Below, piece by piece: positions 49,988-58,721 of a stretch of DNA of 64,000 nt; the stretch's first letter is position 1, and every line of letters starts with the position of its first letter. The notes under the pieces are model-generated. The model was not told the origin of the DNA, did not search any database, and saw only the letters and a program-made list of their open reading frames with translations. The stretch comes from Streptomyces xanthophaeus. Lineage in GTDB: Bacteria; Actinomycetota; Actinomycetes; Streptomycetales; Streptomycetaceae. Both the position numbers and the translations under genes were made by a program. The stretch spans positions 1 to 64,000 of the forward strand of contig NZ_JOFT01000019.1 in the NCBI RefSeq assembly GCF_000725805.1, written 5' to 3'.

Positions 49988-50797
49988 ATGTGGCCGTGGC
50001 ACAGGAGGAGGGACCGGGCAACTGCCGAGACGGAGCCCGACGCCGTACGGTCACGCCCGCAGGCGCAGGCGCAGGAAGTCGACCCGTGGCAGGACTGGCT
50101 GAGCCGTTCGCCCGAGGCGCTCGCGGTCCGGCAGTGGTGGGCGGACGCGGCCGAGCAGAGCGTGCAGCTCGGCGAGGACGGATACCGCGAACGCTTGGGC
50201 GAACTGCTCTCGCGGCTGTCGCCCCGCGACTTCGCCGCGCTGGGCTTCGGCTGCACCCGCCGGATCGACCGCTCCTGCCGGGAGCCGCAGACCTGCTCAC
50301 AGGACCCCGCCCCGCAGCCCGCAACTGACGGGCGGACGCGGCGCGAAGGCCCGGTGGCCGGTGCCTGCAACGGCTTCTGGGACTGTTCCAGCCGGTACGG
50401 GATCCGGGCCGCCTTCACCGCCGACGACCGCCACCTGGCGGTGACCGTCCACGGCAGCTGGTCCCAGGTGATGCTGTGGGTGGACGGGATCCGGGTGGAG
50501 ACGCCGAACCCCCTCGAAGAAATCGGCTACTGGGTCGGCGACCGCTTCTACGTCACGGAGACGGCCGCCCCGGACGACCATCCCCTCCAGGGGCACGTCG
50601 GCATGGGGGCGATCGCGATCCTCTCGGTGGTGATCCGCGACGTCACCACCGCCACGACCCACATCATGGACCCCGAACCGCACGAGGACTGGTCCTGCCC
50701 GGTCGCGGTGCTCCGCGACGGACGGTGGCGCCTCTACCCGACCCTGGAGGCCCGCGACACCGACCGCCCCGACCGCACGCTCACCCTCCCGTCGTAG
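49988..50797 (+). CDS. Hypothetical protein, 269 residues
   Basis: Not recognised. The N-terminus MWPWHRRRDRATAE is basic, followed by a helical part with DPWQDWLSRSPEALAVRQWW. The middle has several cysteines, and the C-terminal half looks beta-rich: LAVTVHGSWSQVMLWVDGIR, IGYWVGDRFYVTE and AVLRDGRWRLYP. No signal peptide or membrane segment is seen. It stands alone on the plus strand with no obvious operon partner. Confidence 0.65.
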   Translation: MWPWHRRRDRATAETEPDAVRSRPQAQAQEVDPWQDWLSRSPEALAVRQWWADAAEQSVQLGEDGYRERLGELLSRLSPRDFAALGFGCTRRIDRSCREPQTCSQDPAPQPATDGRTRREGPVAGACNGFWDCSSRYGIRAAFTADDRHLAVTVHGSWSQVMLWVDGIRVETPNPLEEIGYWVGDRFYVTETAAPDDHPLQGHVGMGAIAILSVVIRDVTTATTHIMDPEPHEDWSCPVAVLRDGRWRLYPTLEARDTDRPDRTLTLPS

Positions 50798-50938
50798 CCC
50801 GGTACGGGAGGGGGCGGCACGGGCACGCCCGCAGCGGTACCCGAGGGCTCGGCGAACTGGCCTGCAGGGGGAGGCGTGCGTAAGGTCGGCACGGGCCGCG
50901 GGCACCATGCTCCTGGTGGTGACCTGTTGGAGGGACAC

Positions 50939-51763
50939 GTGGAAAAGGCTGAGCCCCTGGGGCGGTCGCACTCCGATGCCGGAGATCCGGGTCGGGTCGT
51001 GGACGCTCTGCGCGAGCGCGGGTTCGCCCGCTACGGTGCCGAGCAACTCGGCATCACCCCGGCCGACTCCGCCGCGCAGGACCTGGCCAGGATCCGGGAG
51101 GTCTCCGCGGACCTTCCGCCCGACCCGTACGCCCCGGGGACGAACCGGTTCCGCCGGTACTCCCATGCCGTGTACCTGCCGTGGAAGGACGAACTGTCCT
51201 GGATTCCCGGAACCCCTGACCCCCTGCACGGTACGGTCACCGACTTCTCCCAGGGCGAGGACGCGTACCCGCGCCCGCGGCGCGCGCTCCCCGACATCCC
51301 CGAGGCGCTGCGCGGCAACGCTCTGCTGCTGCGACTCCTGCGCTGGGACATCGAGCAGGTCCTGTCCCTGAAGGACCTGGGGCGACGGCCGCTGTGGGCC
51401 GGTGTCCACCTGATCAGGCTCGGCGTCGACCGTCCCGGCCAGGACGCCGTTTCTTCCCCCGACTGCCTGCACCAGGACGGGGGCTCGGCCCACACGTTCA
51501 CCTTCGCCCACCTGATCAGCCGTACCAACGTCACCGGCGGGCGGAACGTCATCGCCACTCCGGCCAGCGCGGGCCTCCAGCCCGAGGACCTGTGGGCGGA
51601 CATCCACGCCGACTTCACCCTCACCGAGCCACTGGACGGCTACGCCGTCCACGACCACAGGGTCAGCCATTACGTCGGCCCTGTCCGCGCGGGCTCCGAG
51701 CCAGGGCCGGGCGAACGGTCCATCCTCATCGTCGGCGTCGCCCCGTACGTCCCCCAGCTGTGA
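50939..51763 (+). CDS. 2OG-Fe(II) dioxygenase of the amino-acid-hydroxylase (BsmA/IDO-like) type
   Basis: About 274 residues from GTG 50939, just after GGAGGG. The iron ligands fit His178-x-Asp180 in CLHQDGGSAHTFTFAHLI and His244 in DHRVSHYVGPV, with GERSILIVG supplying the likely 2-oxoglutarate arginine. The order and spacing match the PF10014 family, which includes the L-isoleucine 4-hydroxylase of Bacillus. The enzyme probably hydroxylates a free amino acid with 2-oxoglutarate and O2. The frame is open to 50876 but without ribosome site. It has no visible biosynthetic neighbours. Confidence 0.8.
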   Translation: MEKAEPLGRSHSDAGDPGRVVDALRERGFARYGAEQLGITPADSAAQDLARIREVSADLPPDPYAPGTNRFRRYSHAVYLPWKDELSWIPGTPDPLHGTVTDFSQGEDAYPRPRRALPDIPEALRGNALLLRLLRWDIEQVLSLKDLGRRPLWAGVHLIRLGVDRPGQDAVSSPDCLHQDGGSAHTFTFAHLISRTNVTGGRNVIATPASAGLQPEDLWADIHADFTLTEPLDGYAVHDHRVSHYVGPVRAGSEPGPGERSILIVGVAPYVPQL

Positions 51764-51953
51764 CACGTACCGGCACCCGGGGCCGTGGCATGCGGAGCCC
51801 CGGTTCGGATGCTGCAATGAGCTGAGCAGGAGTGTGGCCGGCCGACCTGCGCCGTAGTGGGCAGTTCCCGGAGCGCAGCCGGGCCCGGCCGCGACCCGGG
51901 GGAATTCCTGCCCGCAGCGGACGTGCAGTACCGAGACGGACGGAAATCAGCCC

Positions 51954-53351
51954 ATGACGGCTTCGGATCCGCATCCTTCGGGCCCCGGCGGGGGGACGCA
52001 GCCCGAGGAGGCAGACCGGCTGGGTGAACTGCTCCGCAGCCCCGGCTATCTCAAAGCGCTCGTGTTCTGCGCCCTCATCGGTGTGCCGGTGTCCCTCGTG
52101 GCCTTCTGGTTCCTGGTCGCACTCCACGAGTTCGAACACGTGATGTGGGACACCCTGCCCCAGGCACTGGGCTGGGATCTCCCGCCATGGTGGTGGCCAC
52201 TGCCGCTGCTCCTGGTGGCCGGTACGGCCGTGGGGTTCCTCGTCCCCCGCGTGCCCGGCGGCGGCGGTCACGTCCCCGCCGGGGGTCTGCACATGGGCGG
52301 GGTCTCGCCCAGGGCCCTGCCGGGCGTGATCCTCGCCGCCGTACTCAGCCTGCCCCTCGGCGCCACCCTCGGCCCGGAGGCCCCGCTGATTGCCCTCGGC
52401 ACAGGCCTGGCCCTGCTCTTCAGGAATCTGGCCCGAGCACCGGCCACAGCCCAGAGCACGGCGCTCCTGGGCGCGGCGGGTGCGGCCGCCGCCGTCGCGG
52501 TCATCTTCGGGAATCCGCTGATCGCGGCGGTGATGCTCATCGAAGTGGCTGGTGTGGGCGGCCCGCAGCTGTTCGCGGTCATGCTTCCGGCGCTCCTGTC
52601 GAGCGGGGTCGGTGCCCTGGTGTTCACCGGCTTCGGCCGCTGGACCGGGTTCACTGCCAACAGCCTTTCGGTGAGGATCGGCGTGAGCTCGCCGCGGCTC
52701 GACGCCGGCGACGTCCTCTGGTCGGTCCTCATCGCGGTGGCCCTCGGCCTCCTCATGCACGCGATCTTGCGCGGCGGCCGGGTGGCCGCCCGCTTCGTGG
52801 CCCAGCGGCCGGTCGTCCACACGGCTCTGTGCGCCGTGGCCGCCGGTGTCTGCGCCTGTGTGTACGCGCTCGTCACCGGCCGGTCGCCCGCGGACGTGGC
52901 GTCCTCCGGCCAGCAGACACTGAGCCGCCTGGCTGCGGATCCCCACGCCTGGGGAGTCGGAGCGCTGATCGCCGTCGTGCTCTGCCTGAGCGTCGCCTAC
53001 ACCCTGTGTCTGGGCAGTCTGCGCGGCGGCCCTGTGTTCCCGGCCCTCTTCCTCGGCGCTGCGGTGGGTGTGCTGCTCGCGCCCCTGCCCGGCCTGGGCG
53101 TCGTACCGGGCATGGCTGCGGGGATGGCGGCTTCGACGACCAGCGCCCTGCGCCTGCCGGTCAGCAGCATCGTGCTGGTCGTGCTGGTCCTCGGCAGCGT
53201 TTCCATGGTCCCCGTGGTGATCCTGGCGGCCGTCGTCGCCTTCGTGACGACGCAGCTCCTGCCGCCCGGGAAGCCCGTCCCGCCCATGGGCAGGCCGCTG
53301 GAACCGGCGGCCGGGCCCCCTGCGGCCCCCGGCTCGTCCGGGACGGCATGA
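51954..53351 (+). CDS. ClC-family chloride channel/transporter
   Basis: 465 residues, many membrane helices. The selectivity elements are partly conserved: LGATLGPEAPLIALG corresponds to the GREGP segment (Arg replaced by Pro), and LRGGPVFPALFLG to the GxFxP segment. The first motif (GSGIP in EcClC) is changed to GGGHVPAG. The gating glutamate is in place as Glu of GPEAP. It conducts or exchanges Cl- or other anions. Pro/Ala-rich tails flank both ends, and no CBS domains are present. Confidence 0.87.
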   Translation: MTASDPHPSGPGGGTQPEEADRLGELLRSPGYLKALVFCALIGVPVSLVAFWFLVALHEFEHVMWDTLPQALGWDLPPWWWPLPLLLVAGTAVGFLVPRVPGGGGHVPAGGLHMGGVSPRALPGVILAAVLSLPLGATLGPEAPLIALGTGLALLFRNLARAPATAQSTALLGAAGAAAAVAVIFGNPLIAAVMLIEVAGVGGPQLFAVMLPALLSSGVGALVFTGFGRWTGFTANSLSVRIGVSSPRLDAGDVLWSVLIAVALGLLMHAILRGGRVAARFVAQRPVVHTALCAVAAGVCACVYALVTGRSPADVASSGQQTLSRLAADPHAWGVGALIAVVLCLSVAYTLCLGSLRGGPVFPALFLGAAVGVLLAPLPGLGVVPGMAAGMAASTTSALRLPVSSIVLVVLVLGSVSMVPVVILAAVVAFVTTQLLPPGKPVPPMGRPLEPAAGPPAAPGSSGTA

Positions 53352-53469
53352 GGCCGCTGCGGCACCCCTCGCGCGGCGCCGAAGTGCACGGTGCGCCGCG
53401 CGCGCCAACAGTGGAAGGACCGGACGCTGATCGGGCGGGCCGGACCAGCGGCGCGAAGGAGGCCGTACC

Positions 53470-55005
53470 GTGGGCCACCACACCGGGGGAGCCATGCGGG
53501 GGGAGCCGGACGCAACCCCGCCGGGCCGGGAGGATCCGGCAGCCCTCCGCCCGACGGAGCCCGTGACCGTGCTGATCGTGACGGGCGTGGCGGGATCGGG
53601 GAAGTCCACCGTGGCCGCGCTGCTCGCCGACCGGCTCGGCTGGGCGTACCAGGACGCCGACGACTTCCACACCGCGGCGAACCGCGCCAGGATGGCAGCA
53701 GGCCATCCCCTGACCGACGAGGACAGGAACCCCTGGCTGGCCGAGGTCGCCGCATGGATCGACCGGCGGATCGCAGCACCGGACCCCGCCGTCGTCGCAT
53801 GCTCCGCACTCAAACGCTCCTACCGCGACCGACTGGCCGCCTCACGCCCCGGCGTACGGCTCGTGTACCTGCACGGCTCACCGGAACTCATCCGCTCCCG
53901 GCTGCTCGCGCGACACGATCACTTCTTTCCCGCGCTGCTGCTCGACAGCCAGTTCGCCGACCTCCAGGAACCCGGACCTGACGAGCACGCCTGGGTGGTG
54001 GACGCCGGCCGGCCCCCGGGGGCCGTGGTCTCGGCCGTCATCGCCCGCCTCGCCGCAGAAGCACCCGCACCCACCGGTAAGCAGTACATCCCCTCCGGCG
54101 AGCAGTGGCTGCTGCGCCACGGCGCCCAGACAGCGGTCGTCGTCGAACTCGGCGGCGCACTGCGCCTCTACGAGCTGGACGGACGGCCGCTGCTCGACGG
54201 ATTCGCCCCCGACGAGCCGATCACCGGCGGACGGGGCCAGCTCCTGGTTCCCTGGCCGAACCGGGTGGCAGACGGCCGCTACCGCTTCCACGGCGAGGAA
54301 CGGCAACTCCCGCTGACCGAGCCGGAGAACAACAACGCCATCCACGGACTGCTGCGCTGGGTGCCGTGGCGGCTGCTCGCCCGCAGGGAGGACGCCCTCA
54401 CGGTGGGCACCACCCTCTTCCCGCAGCCCGGATACCCCCACCGGCTGGATGTCACCGCCGTCTACCGGCTCGGCGAGGACGGCCTCGAAACCACCGTCAC
54501 CGCCACCAACACGGGGGACACGGCAGCCCCTTACGGCGTGGGCCAGCATCCCTACCTGACCGTCGGAACCGACCGGGTGGACACCGCTGTGCTGACCGTG
54601 CCGGCCCGCTCCTGCCTGCGTACCGACGAACGCGGCCTGCCGGCCGGGCAGGAGCCGGTCGCGGGAACGGCCCACGACTTCCGCACCGCCAGACCCATCG
54701 GCGGCCGGCGCCTGGACACCGCGTACACCGACCTCGACCGGGACGACGCCGGCTGCAGCGTGGTCCGGTTGGCTCACCCGTCGGGACGGCACGGCCTCGA
54801 CGTGCGCCTCGCCGAAGGCGTCCGGTACGTGCAGATCTACACCGGGGACACCCTGGGGGAGCCCGGCCGACGCCGCCGCGGGGTCGCCGTCGAGCCGATG
54901 TCCTGCCCGGCCGACGCCTTCCGCAGCGGCACCGCGCTCACCGTCCTGGAACCGGGCGCACGGCACGTCCTGCGGTGGGGCCTGGCGCCCTGGGGCACCT
55001 GGTGA
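53470..55005 (+). CDS. Gluconate kinase-aldose 1-epimerase fusion
   Basis: 511 residues with two enzymes in one chain. Residues 33-197 are a GntK-type kinase: Walker A GVAGSGKSTVAA, the gluconate pocket DADDFHTAANRARMAAGHPLTD-like segment beginning DADDFH, and CSALKRSYRD. Residues 204-511 are a GalM-like epimerase: IPWPNRV-like LVPWPNRVADG, HGLLRWVPW and GQHPYL with the catalytic histidines, and VEPMSCPADAF with the glutamate. The frame is continuous, with a short linker (APAPTGKQ). GAAGGAGG lies seven bases before the GTG start. It would mutarotate an aldose and phosphorylate gluconate, linking with the glucose-dehydrogenase-like gene nearby. Confidence 0.87.
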   Translation: MGHHTGGAMRGEPDATPPGREDPAALRPTEPVTVLIVTGVAGSGKSTVAALLADRLGWAYQDADDFHTAANRARMAAGHPLTDEDRNPWLAEVAAWIDRRIAAPDPAVVACSALKRSYRDRLAASRPGVRLVYLHGSPELIRSRLLARHDHFFPALLLDSQFADLQEPGPDEHAWVVDAGRPPGAVVSAVIARLAAEAPAPTGKQYIPSGEQWLLRHGAQTAVVVELGGALRLYELDGRPLLDGFAPDEPITGGRGQLLVPWPNRVADGRYRFHGEERQLPLTEPENNNAIHGLLRWVPWRLLARREDALTVGTTLFPQPGYPHRLDVTAVYRLGEDGLETTVTATNTGDTAAPYGVGQHPYLTVGTDRVDTAVLTVPARSCLRTDERGLPAGQEPVAGTAHDFRTARPIGGRRLDTAYTDLDRDDAGCSVVRLAHPSGRHGLDVRLAEGVRYVQIYTGDTLGEPGRRRRGVAVEPMSCPADAFRSGTALTVLEPGARHVLRWGLAPWGTW

Positions 55006-55952
55006 GCGCGGACAGCACGCCTGCGGCGCCAGGGCCCATGACCGCCGCCGCCTTCCGCGCGCTGTACGAGGAACTGCGCGAACTCAGCCCGCGATCCCCC
55101 GACGACCGGCGAGGCACACTCGGCCACCTGACACCCGAACGCGTGGTCGCCGCCGCCGCCGAGGTCCGCTCCGGAGTCACCGTCTCGCTCGCCGCACCCA
55201 TCGAGACGGTGCCCGGCCCGGACAACCCCGACCCGGCCCACCACCGGATGACCGGCCCCGCAGCCGGCGAGAACACCGCCGAGGGCCTGCATTTCGCGCG
55301 GGACCGCTACGCCATGAACATCCACGGCGACGCCGACAGCCACCTCGACGCCCTGTGCCACGTACTCTTCGACGGCGAGCTCTACAACGGCGTACCGGCG
55401 AGCAGCGTGACACCCGACGGCGCCCGCGCCCTGTCCGTCGAAGCCGTCCACGACGGCATCGTCGGCCGCGGTGTACTCCTGGATGTGCCACGCCTGAAGG
55501 GCCTGCCGTGGCTGGAGCCCGGCACCCACGTCAGCGCCGCCGACCTCGTTGCCGCAGAGACGGCCCAAGGAGTCCGGGTCAGGCCGGGGGACATGCTCCT
55601 CGTACGGGTGGGGCACCGCCCACGGCGCGAGCGGCTCGGGCCGTGGGACGCGGCTCGGGCCCGCGCCGGCCTGCACCCCACAGCCGTACGGTTCCTGGCC
55701 GAGCGGCAGGTGGCCCTGCTGGGCGGGGACGGCAACAACGACACCGCCCCCAGCGCAGTGGCCGGCATCGGCTTCCCCGTCCACGTGCTGACGATGCACG
55801 CCATGGGGCTGCCCCTCATGGACTATCTGCAGTTCGAGGAGCTGACCCGGGCCTGCGCCCGCGCAGGTCGGTGGTCCTTCCTGTGCACGGTGGCACCGCT
55901 CCGGCTCCCGTCCGCCACCGGCTCACCGGTGAACCCCATCGCCGTCCTGTGA
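55002..55952 (+). CDS. Cyclase-family (kynurenine formamidase-like) hydrolase
   Basis: About 316 residues from GTG 55002, overlapping the fusion gene's stop as GTGA; ATG 55038 is a possible alternative. The family metal motif H-G-x-x-x-S-H-x-D is seen as NIHGDADSHLDALCHVLFDG. LLDVPRLKGLPWLEPG and RPGDMLLVRVGH are further family features. Members hydrolyse amides or cyclic esters such as lactones, using Zn or Mn. Coupled to gluconate kinase, a sugar lactone is a tempting substrate, but this is inference. Confidence 0.82.
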   Translation: MSADSTPAAPGPMTAAAFRALYEELRELSPRSPDDRRGTLGHLTPERVVAAAAEVRSGVTVSLAAPIETVPGPDNPDPAHHRMTGPAAGENTAEGLHFARDRYAMNIHGDADSHLDALCHVLFDGELYNGVPASSVTPDGARALSVEAVHDGIVGRGVLLDVPRLKGLPWLEPGTHVSAADLVAAETAQGVRVRPGDMLLVRVGHRPRRERLGPWDAARARAGLHPTAVRFLAERQVALLGGDGNNDTAPSAVAGIGFPVHVLTMHAMGLPLMDYLQFEELTRACARAGRWSFLCTVAPLRLPSATGSPVNPIAVL

Positions 55953-56104
55953 CGGCCGTCAACCGGGGCCGCCCCGGTCGCCGCCCTGAGGAAGGAGGGA
56001 TACGTTCGAAGAGGCGGGACGGCTGCCGCGACCCGGGGGCGCGCAGCAAGAGCGAGAGCCCGGCCGCAAGGGCGCGGCCCACGAGCGCAAGGACGGTGGT
56101 CGCC

Positions 56105-57685
56105 GTGGGCGACTTTCCGCACTACGACGTCGTCATCATCGGTTCCGGAGCGGGCGGCGGCACACTCGCCCACCGGCTCGCCCCGTCCGGCAAGCGGGTC
56201 CTCATCCTCGAACGCGGCGGCTACCTCCCCCGCGAGCGGGACAACTGGGACTCCACCGCCGTGTTCGTGAAGGGCAAGTACCGGGCCCCGGAGTTCTGGC
56301 TGGACCGGCACGGCAACGCATTCCCTCCCGAGGTCAACTACTACGTCGGCGGGAACACCAAGTTCTACGGCGCGGCCCTGTTCCGGCTGCGGCCCGAGGA
56401 CTTCGGCGAACTCCGCCACCACGACGGCCTCTCCCCGGCCTGGCCCATCCGTTACGAGGACCTGGAGCCCTACTACACCCAGGCCGAACACCTCTACAAG
56501 GTGCACGGCCACCACGGTGAAGACCCGTGGGAGGGGGCGTACAGCGCGCAGTACGCCCACCCGCCGGTCGCACACGAGCCCCGGATCCAACAGCTCAGCG
56601 ACGACTTGGCCAAGCGGGGCCTGCACCCCTTCCACCTGCCCATCGGCGTCGACCTGATCCAGGACGAGCACGGGAGGGCGACCAGCTCCAGCGTCTGCAT
56701 CCGCTGCGACCGCGTGGACGGCTTCCCCTGCCTGGTGCGCGGCAAATCGGATGCCCAGGTGATCTGCGTGGAACCGGCCCTGCAGTACCCGAACGTCGAA
56801 ATGATCACCGACGCCCATGTGGTCAGGCTGGAGACCGACCCCACCGGACGCAGCGTCAGCAAGATCCTGACCCGCAGCGAGGACGGGACCCTGACCGCCT
56901 ACAGCGCCGACATCGTGGTCGTGGCCTGCGGAGCGGTCAATTCTGCGGCCCTCCTCCTGACCTCGGCCAACGACCGCCACCCCCGCGGCCTGGCGAACAG
57001 CTCCGATGTGGTCGGACGCCATTACATGCGCCACAACAACCTCGCGTTGATGGCCGTCTCGAAGGAACCCAACGACACCAGGTTCCAGAAGACCCTGGCC
57101 CTGCACGACTGGTACCTCGGAGCCGACGACTGGGACTACCCCCTGGGCGGCATCCAGATGCTCGGCAAGTCCGACGCCGAGCAGATCCACGGTGAAGCGC
57201 CGCGCTGGGCGGGCGCGGTGACCCCCGACATGCCCTTCGCCGTCCTCGCCCACCACGCGGTCGACTTCTGGCTCTGCGGCGAAGACCTTCCCCTGCCCGA
57301 CAACCGTGTCACCGTCGACAGCGAGGGCACCATCCACCTCGCACTCGACGAGAACAACAACACCGGCGGGCTCAAGCGGCTGCGGCACAAGCTCCAGGGC
57401 ATGCTCGGCCACCTGGGCATGCACGAGCACCAGCTCCTGTCGCACAGCATCTACCTGCACAAGGGCATGCCCATCGGAGCCACGGCACACCAGGCCGGCA
57501 CGGTCCGGTTCGGCGACGACCCGGCAACCTCCGCCCTGGACGTGAACTGCAAGGCACACGACCTGGACAACCTGTACGTGGTGGACACGAGCTTCTTCCC
57601 GAGCATCGGCGCGGTCAACCCGTCCCTCACCGCGATGGCCAACGCCCTCCGGGTGGGCGACCACCTCGTGGAGCGGCTCGGCTGA
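56105..57685 (+). CDS. GMC-family FAD oxidoreductase
   Basis: About 526 residues. FAD motif YDVVIIGSGAGGGTLAHRLA near residue 7, then VLILERGGYLPRE. GGNTKFYGAALFRLRPEDF matches the second GMC signature region, and DTSFFPSIGAVNPSLTAMAN near the end holds the active-site Asn of the GMC C-terminal box. CIRCDRVDGFPC is a cysteine-rich segment seen in gluconate- or sorbitol-type GMC enzymes. The start GTG 56105 has AAGGAC ten bases upstream. It oxidises a sugar, polyol or alcohol; the electron acceptor is unknown. Confidence 0.87.
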   Translation: MGDFPHYDVVIIGSGAGGGTLAHRLAPSGKRVLILERGGYLPRERDNWDSTAVFVKGKYRAPEFWLDRHGNAFPPEVNYYVGGNTKFYGAALFRLRPEDFGELRHHDGLSPAWPIRYEDLEPYYTQAEHLYKVHGHHGEDPWEGAYSAQYAHPPVAHEPRIQQLSDDLAKRGLHPFHLPIGVDLIQDEHGRATSSSVCIRCDRVDGFPCLVRGKSDAQVICVEPALQYPNVEMITDAHVVRLETDPTGRSVSKILTRSEDGTLTAYSADIVVVACGAVNSAALLLTSANDRHPRGLANSSDVVGRHYMRHNNLALMAVSKEPNDTRFQKTLALHDWYLGADDWDYPLGGIQMLGKSDAEQIHGEAPRWAGAVTPDMPFAVLAHHAVDFWLCGEDLPLPDNRVTVDSEGTIHLALDENNNTGGLKRLRHKLQGMLGHLGMHEHQLLSHSIYLHKGMPIGATAHQAGTVRFGDDPATSALDVNCKAHDLDNLYVVDTSFFPSIGAVNPSLTAMANALRVGDHLVERLG

Positions 57686-57844
57686 CCCGCGTGCTGCTCC
57701 GTCCGGGCGTTGCTGTTCCGCCGTGTGGCCCAAGGGCGCCGCGGGCGGGCCGCCGATCGCCGCCGAGAGTGCTTCCGTGACGTCCGGACCCTGTCGGGCC
57801 GCGGTCCGGCGGACCGGATCGGGCAGTCGAGGAGGCAGTCGACC

Positions 57845-58684
57845 GTGATTTCCACCGAGGGCGCACCGCAGGGAGTGATCCCCGCCAGCCTGCTCAAGGG
57901 CCAGAAGGCACTGGTCACCGGTGCCAACAGCGGAATCGGCAAGGCCACGGCCATCGGCCTCGGCCGGGCCGGCGCCGATGTGGTCGTGAACTATGTGAGC
58001 GGCGCGGACGCCGCGCAGGAGGTGGTCGAGGAGATCGCCTCGTTCGGCGTGCGCGCCGCCGCGTACGAGGCGGACGTGTCCCAGGAGGACCAGGTCGTGG
58101 CGATGATGGACCGGATGGTCCAGGAGTTCGGCACGATCGACATCCTCGTGGCCAACGCCGGTCTCCAGCGCGACGCGGCGTTCGAGGACATGACGCTCGC
58201 CCAGTGGCAGAAGGTACTGGACGTCAACCTCACGGGTCAGTTCCTCTGCGCGCGCGAGGCAACGAAGGAGTTCCTGCGGCGCGGCGTCGTCCCGGAGGTG
58301 TCCCGCGCGGCCGGAAAGATCATTTGCATGAGTTCCGTCCACCAGATCATTCCCTGGGCGGGGCACGCGAACTACGCCTCCTCCAAGGGAGGCGTGCAGA
58401 TGCTGATGGCGACCCTGGCCCAGGAACTCGCACCCAAGAAGATCCGCGTGAACGCGATCGCTCCGGGAGCCATCAAGACACCGATCAACCAGAGCGCCTG
58501 GGAGACCCCGGAAGCGCGGAAGGACCTGCTCAGGCTCATCCCCTACGAGCGCATCGGCGAGCCCGAGGACATTGCCCACGCAGCCGTCGCGCTGGCCTCC
58601 GACCTCATGGACTACGTCGTGGGCACGACGCTCTACGTGGACGGCGGAATGACCCTCTTCCCCGGGTTCGCCACCGGCGGCTGA
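57845..58684 (+). CDS. Short-chain dehydrogenase, glucose 1-dehydrogenase type
   Basis: 279 residues. The cofactor site is TGANSGIGKATAIGL, followed by NAGLQRDAAFEDMT. The catalytic Ser-Tyr-Lys is in MSSVHQIIPWAGHANYASSKGG, and the close ALASDLMDYVVGTTLYVDGG is typical of glucose/ribitol-type SDRs. It would oxidise beta-D-glucose to gluconolactone with NAD(P). GAGGAGG lies nine bases before GTG 57845. It sits between the GMC gene and cydAB, with the gluconate kinase fusion close by. Confidence 0.87.
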   Translation: MISTEGAPQGVIPASLLKGQKALVTGANSGIGKATAIGLGRAGADVVVNYVSGADAAQEVVEEIASFGVRAAAYEADVSQEDQVVAMMDRMVQEFGTIDILVANAGLQRDAAFEDMTLAQWQKVLDVNLTGQFLCAREATKEFLRRGVVPEVSRAAGKIICMSSVHQIIPWAGHANYASSKGGVQMLMATLAQELAPKKIRVNAIAPGAIKTPINQSAWETPEARKDLLRLIPYERIGEPEDIAHAAVALASDLMDYVVGTTLYVDGGMTLFPGFATGG

Positions 58685-58721
58685 GCCCTGTCCGACGTCA
58701 TCTCGAGCGACAAAGGAACGT

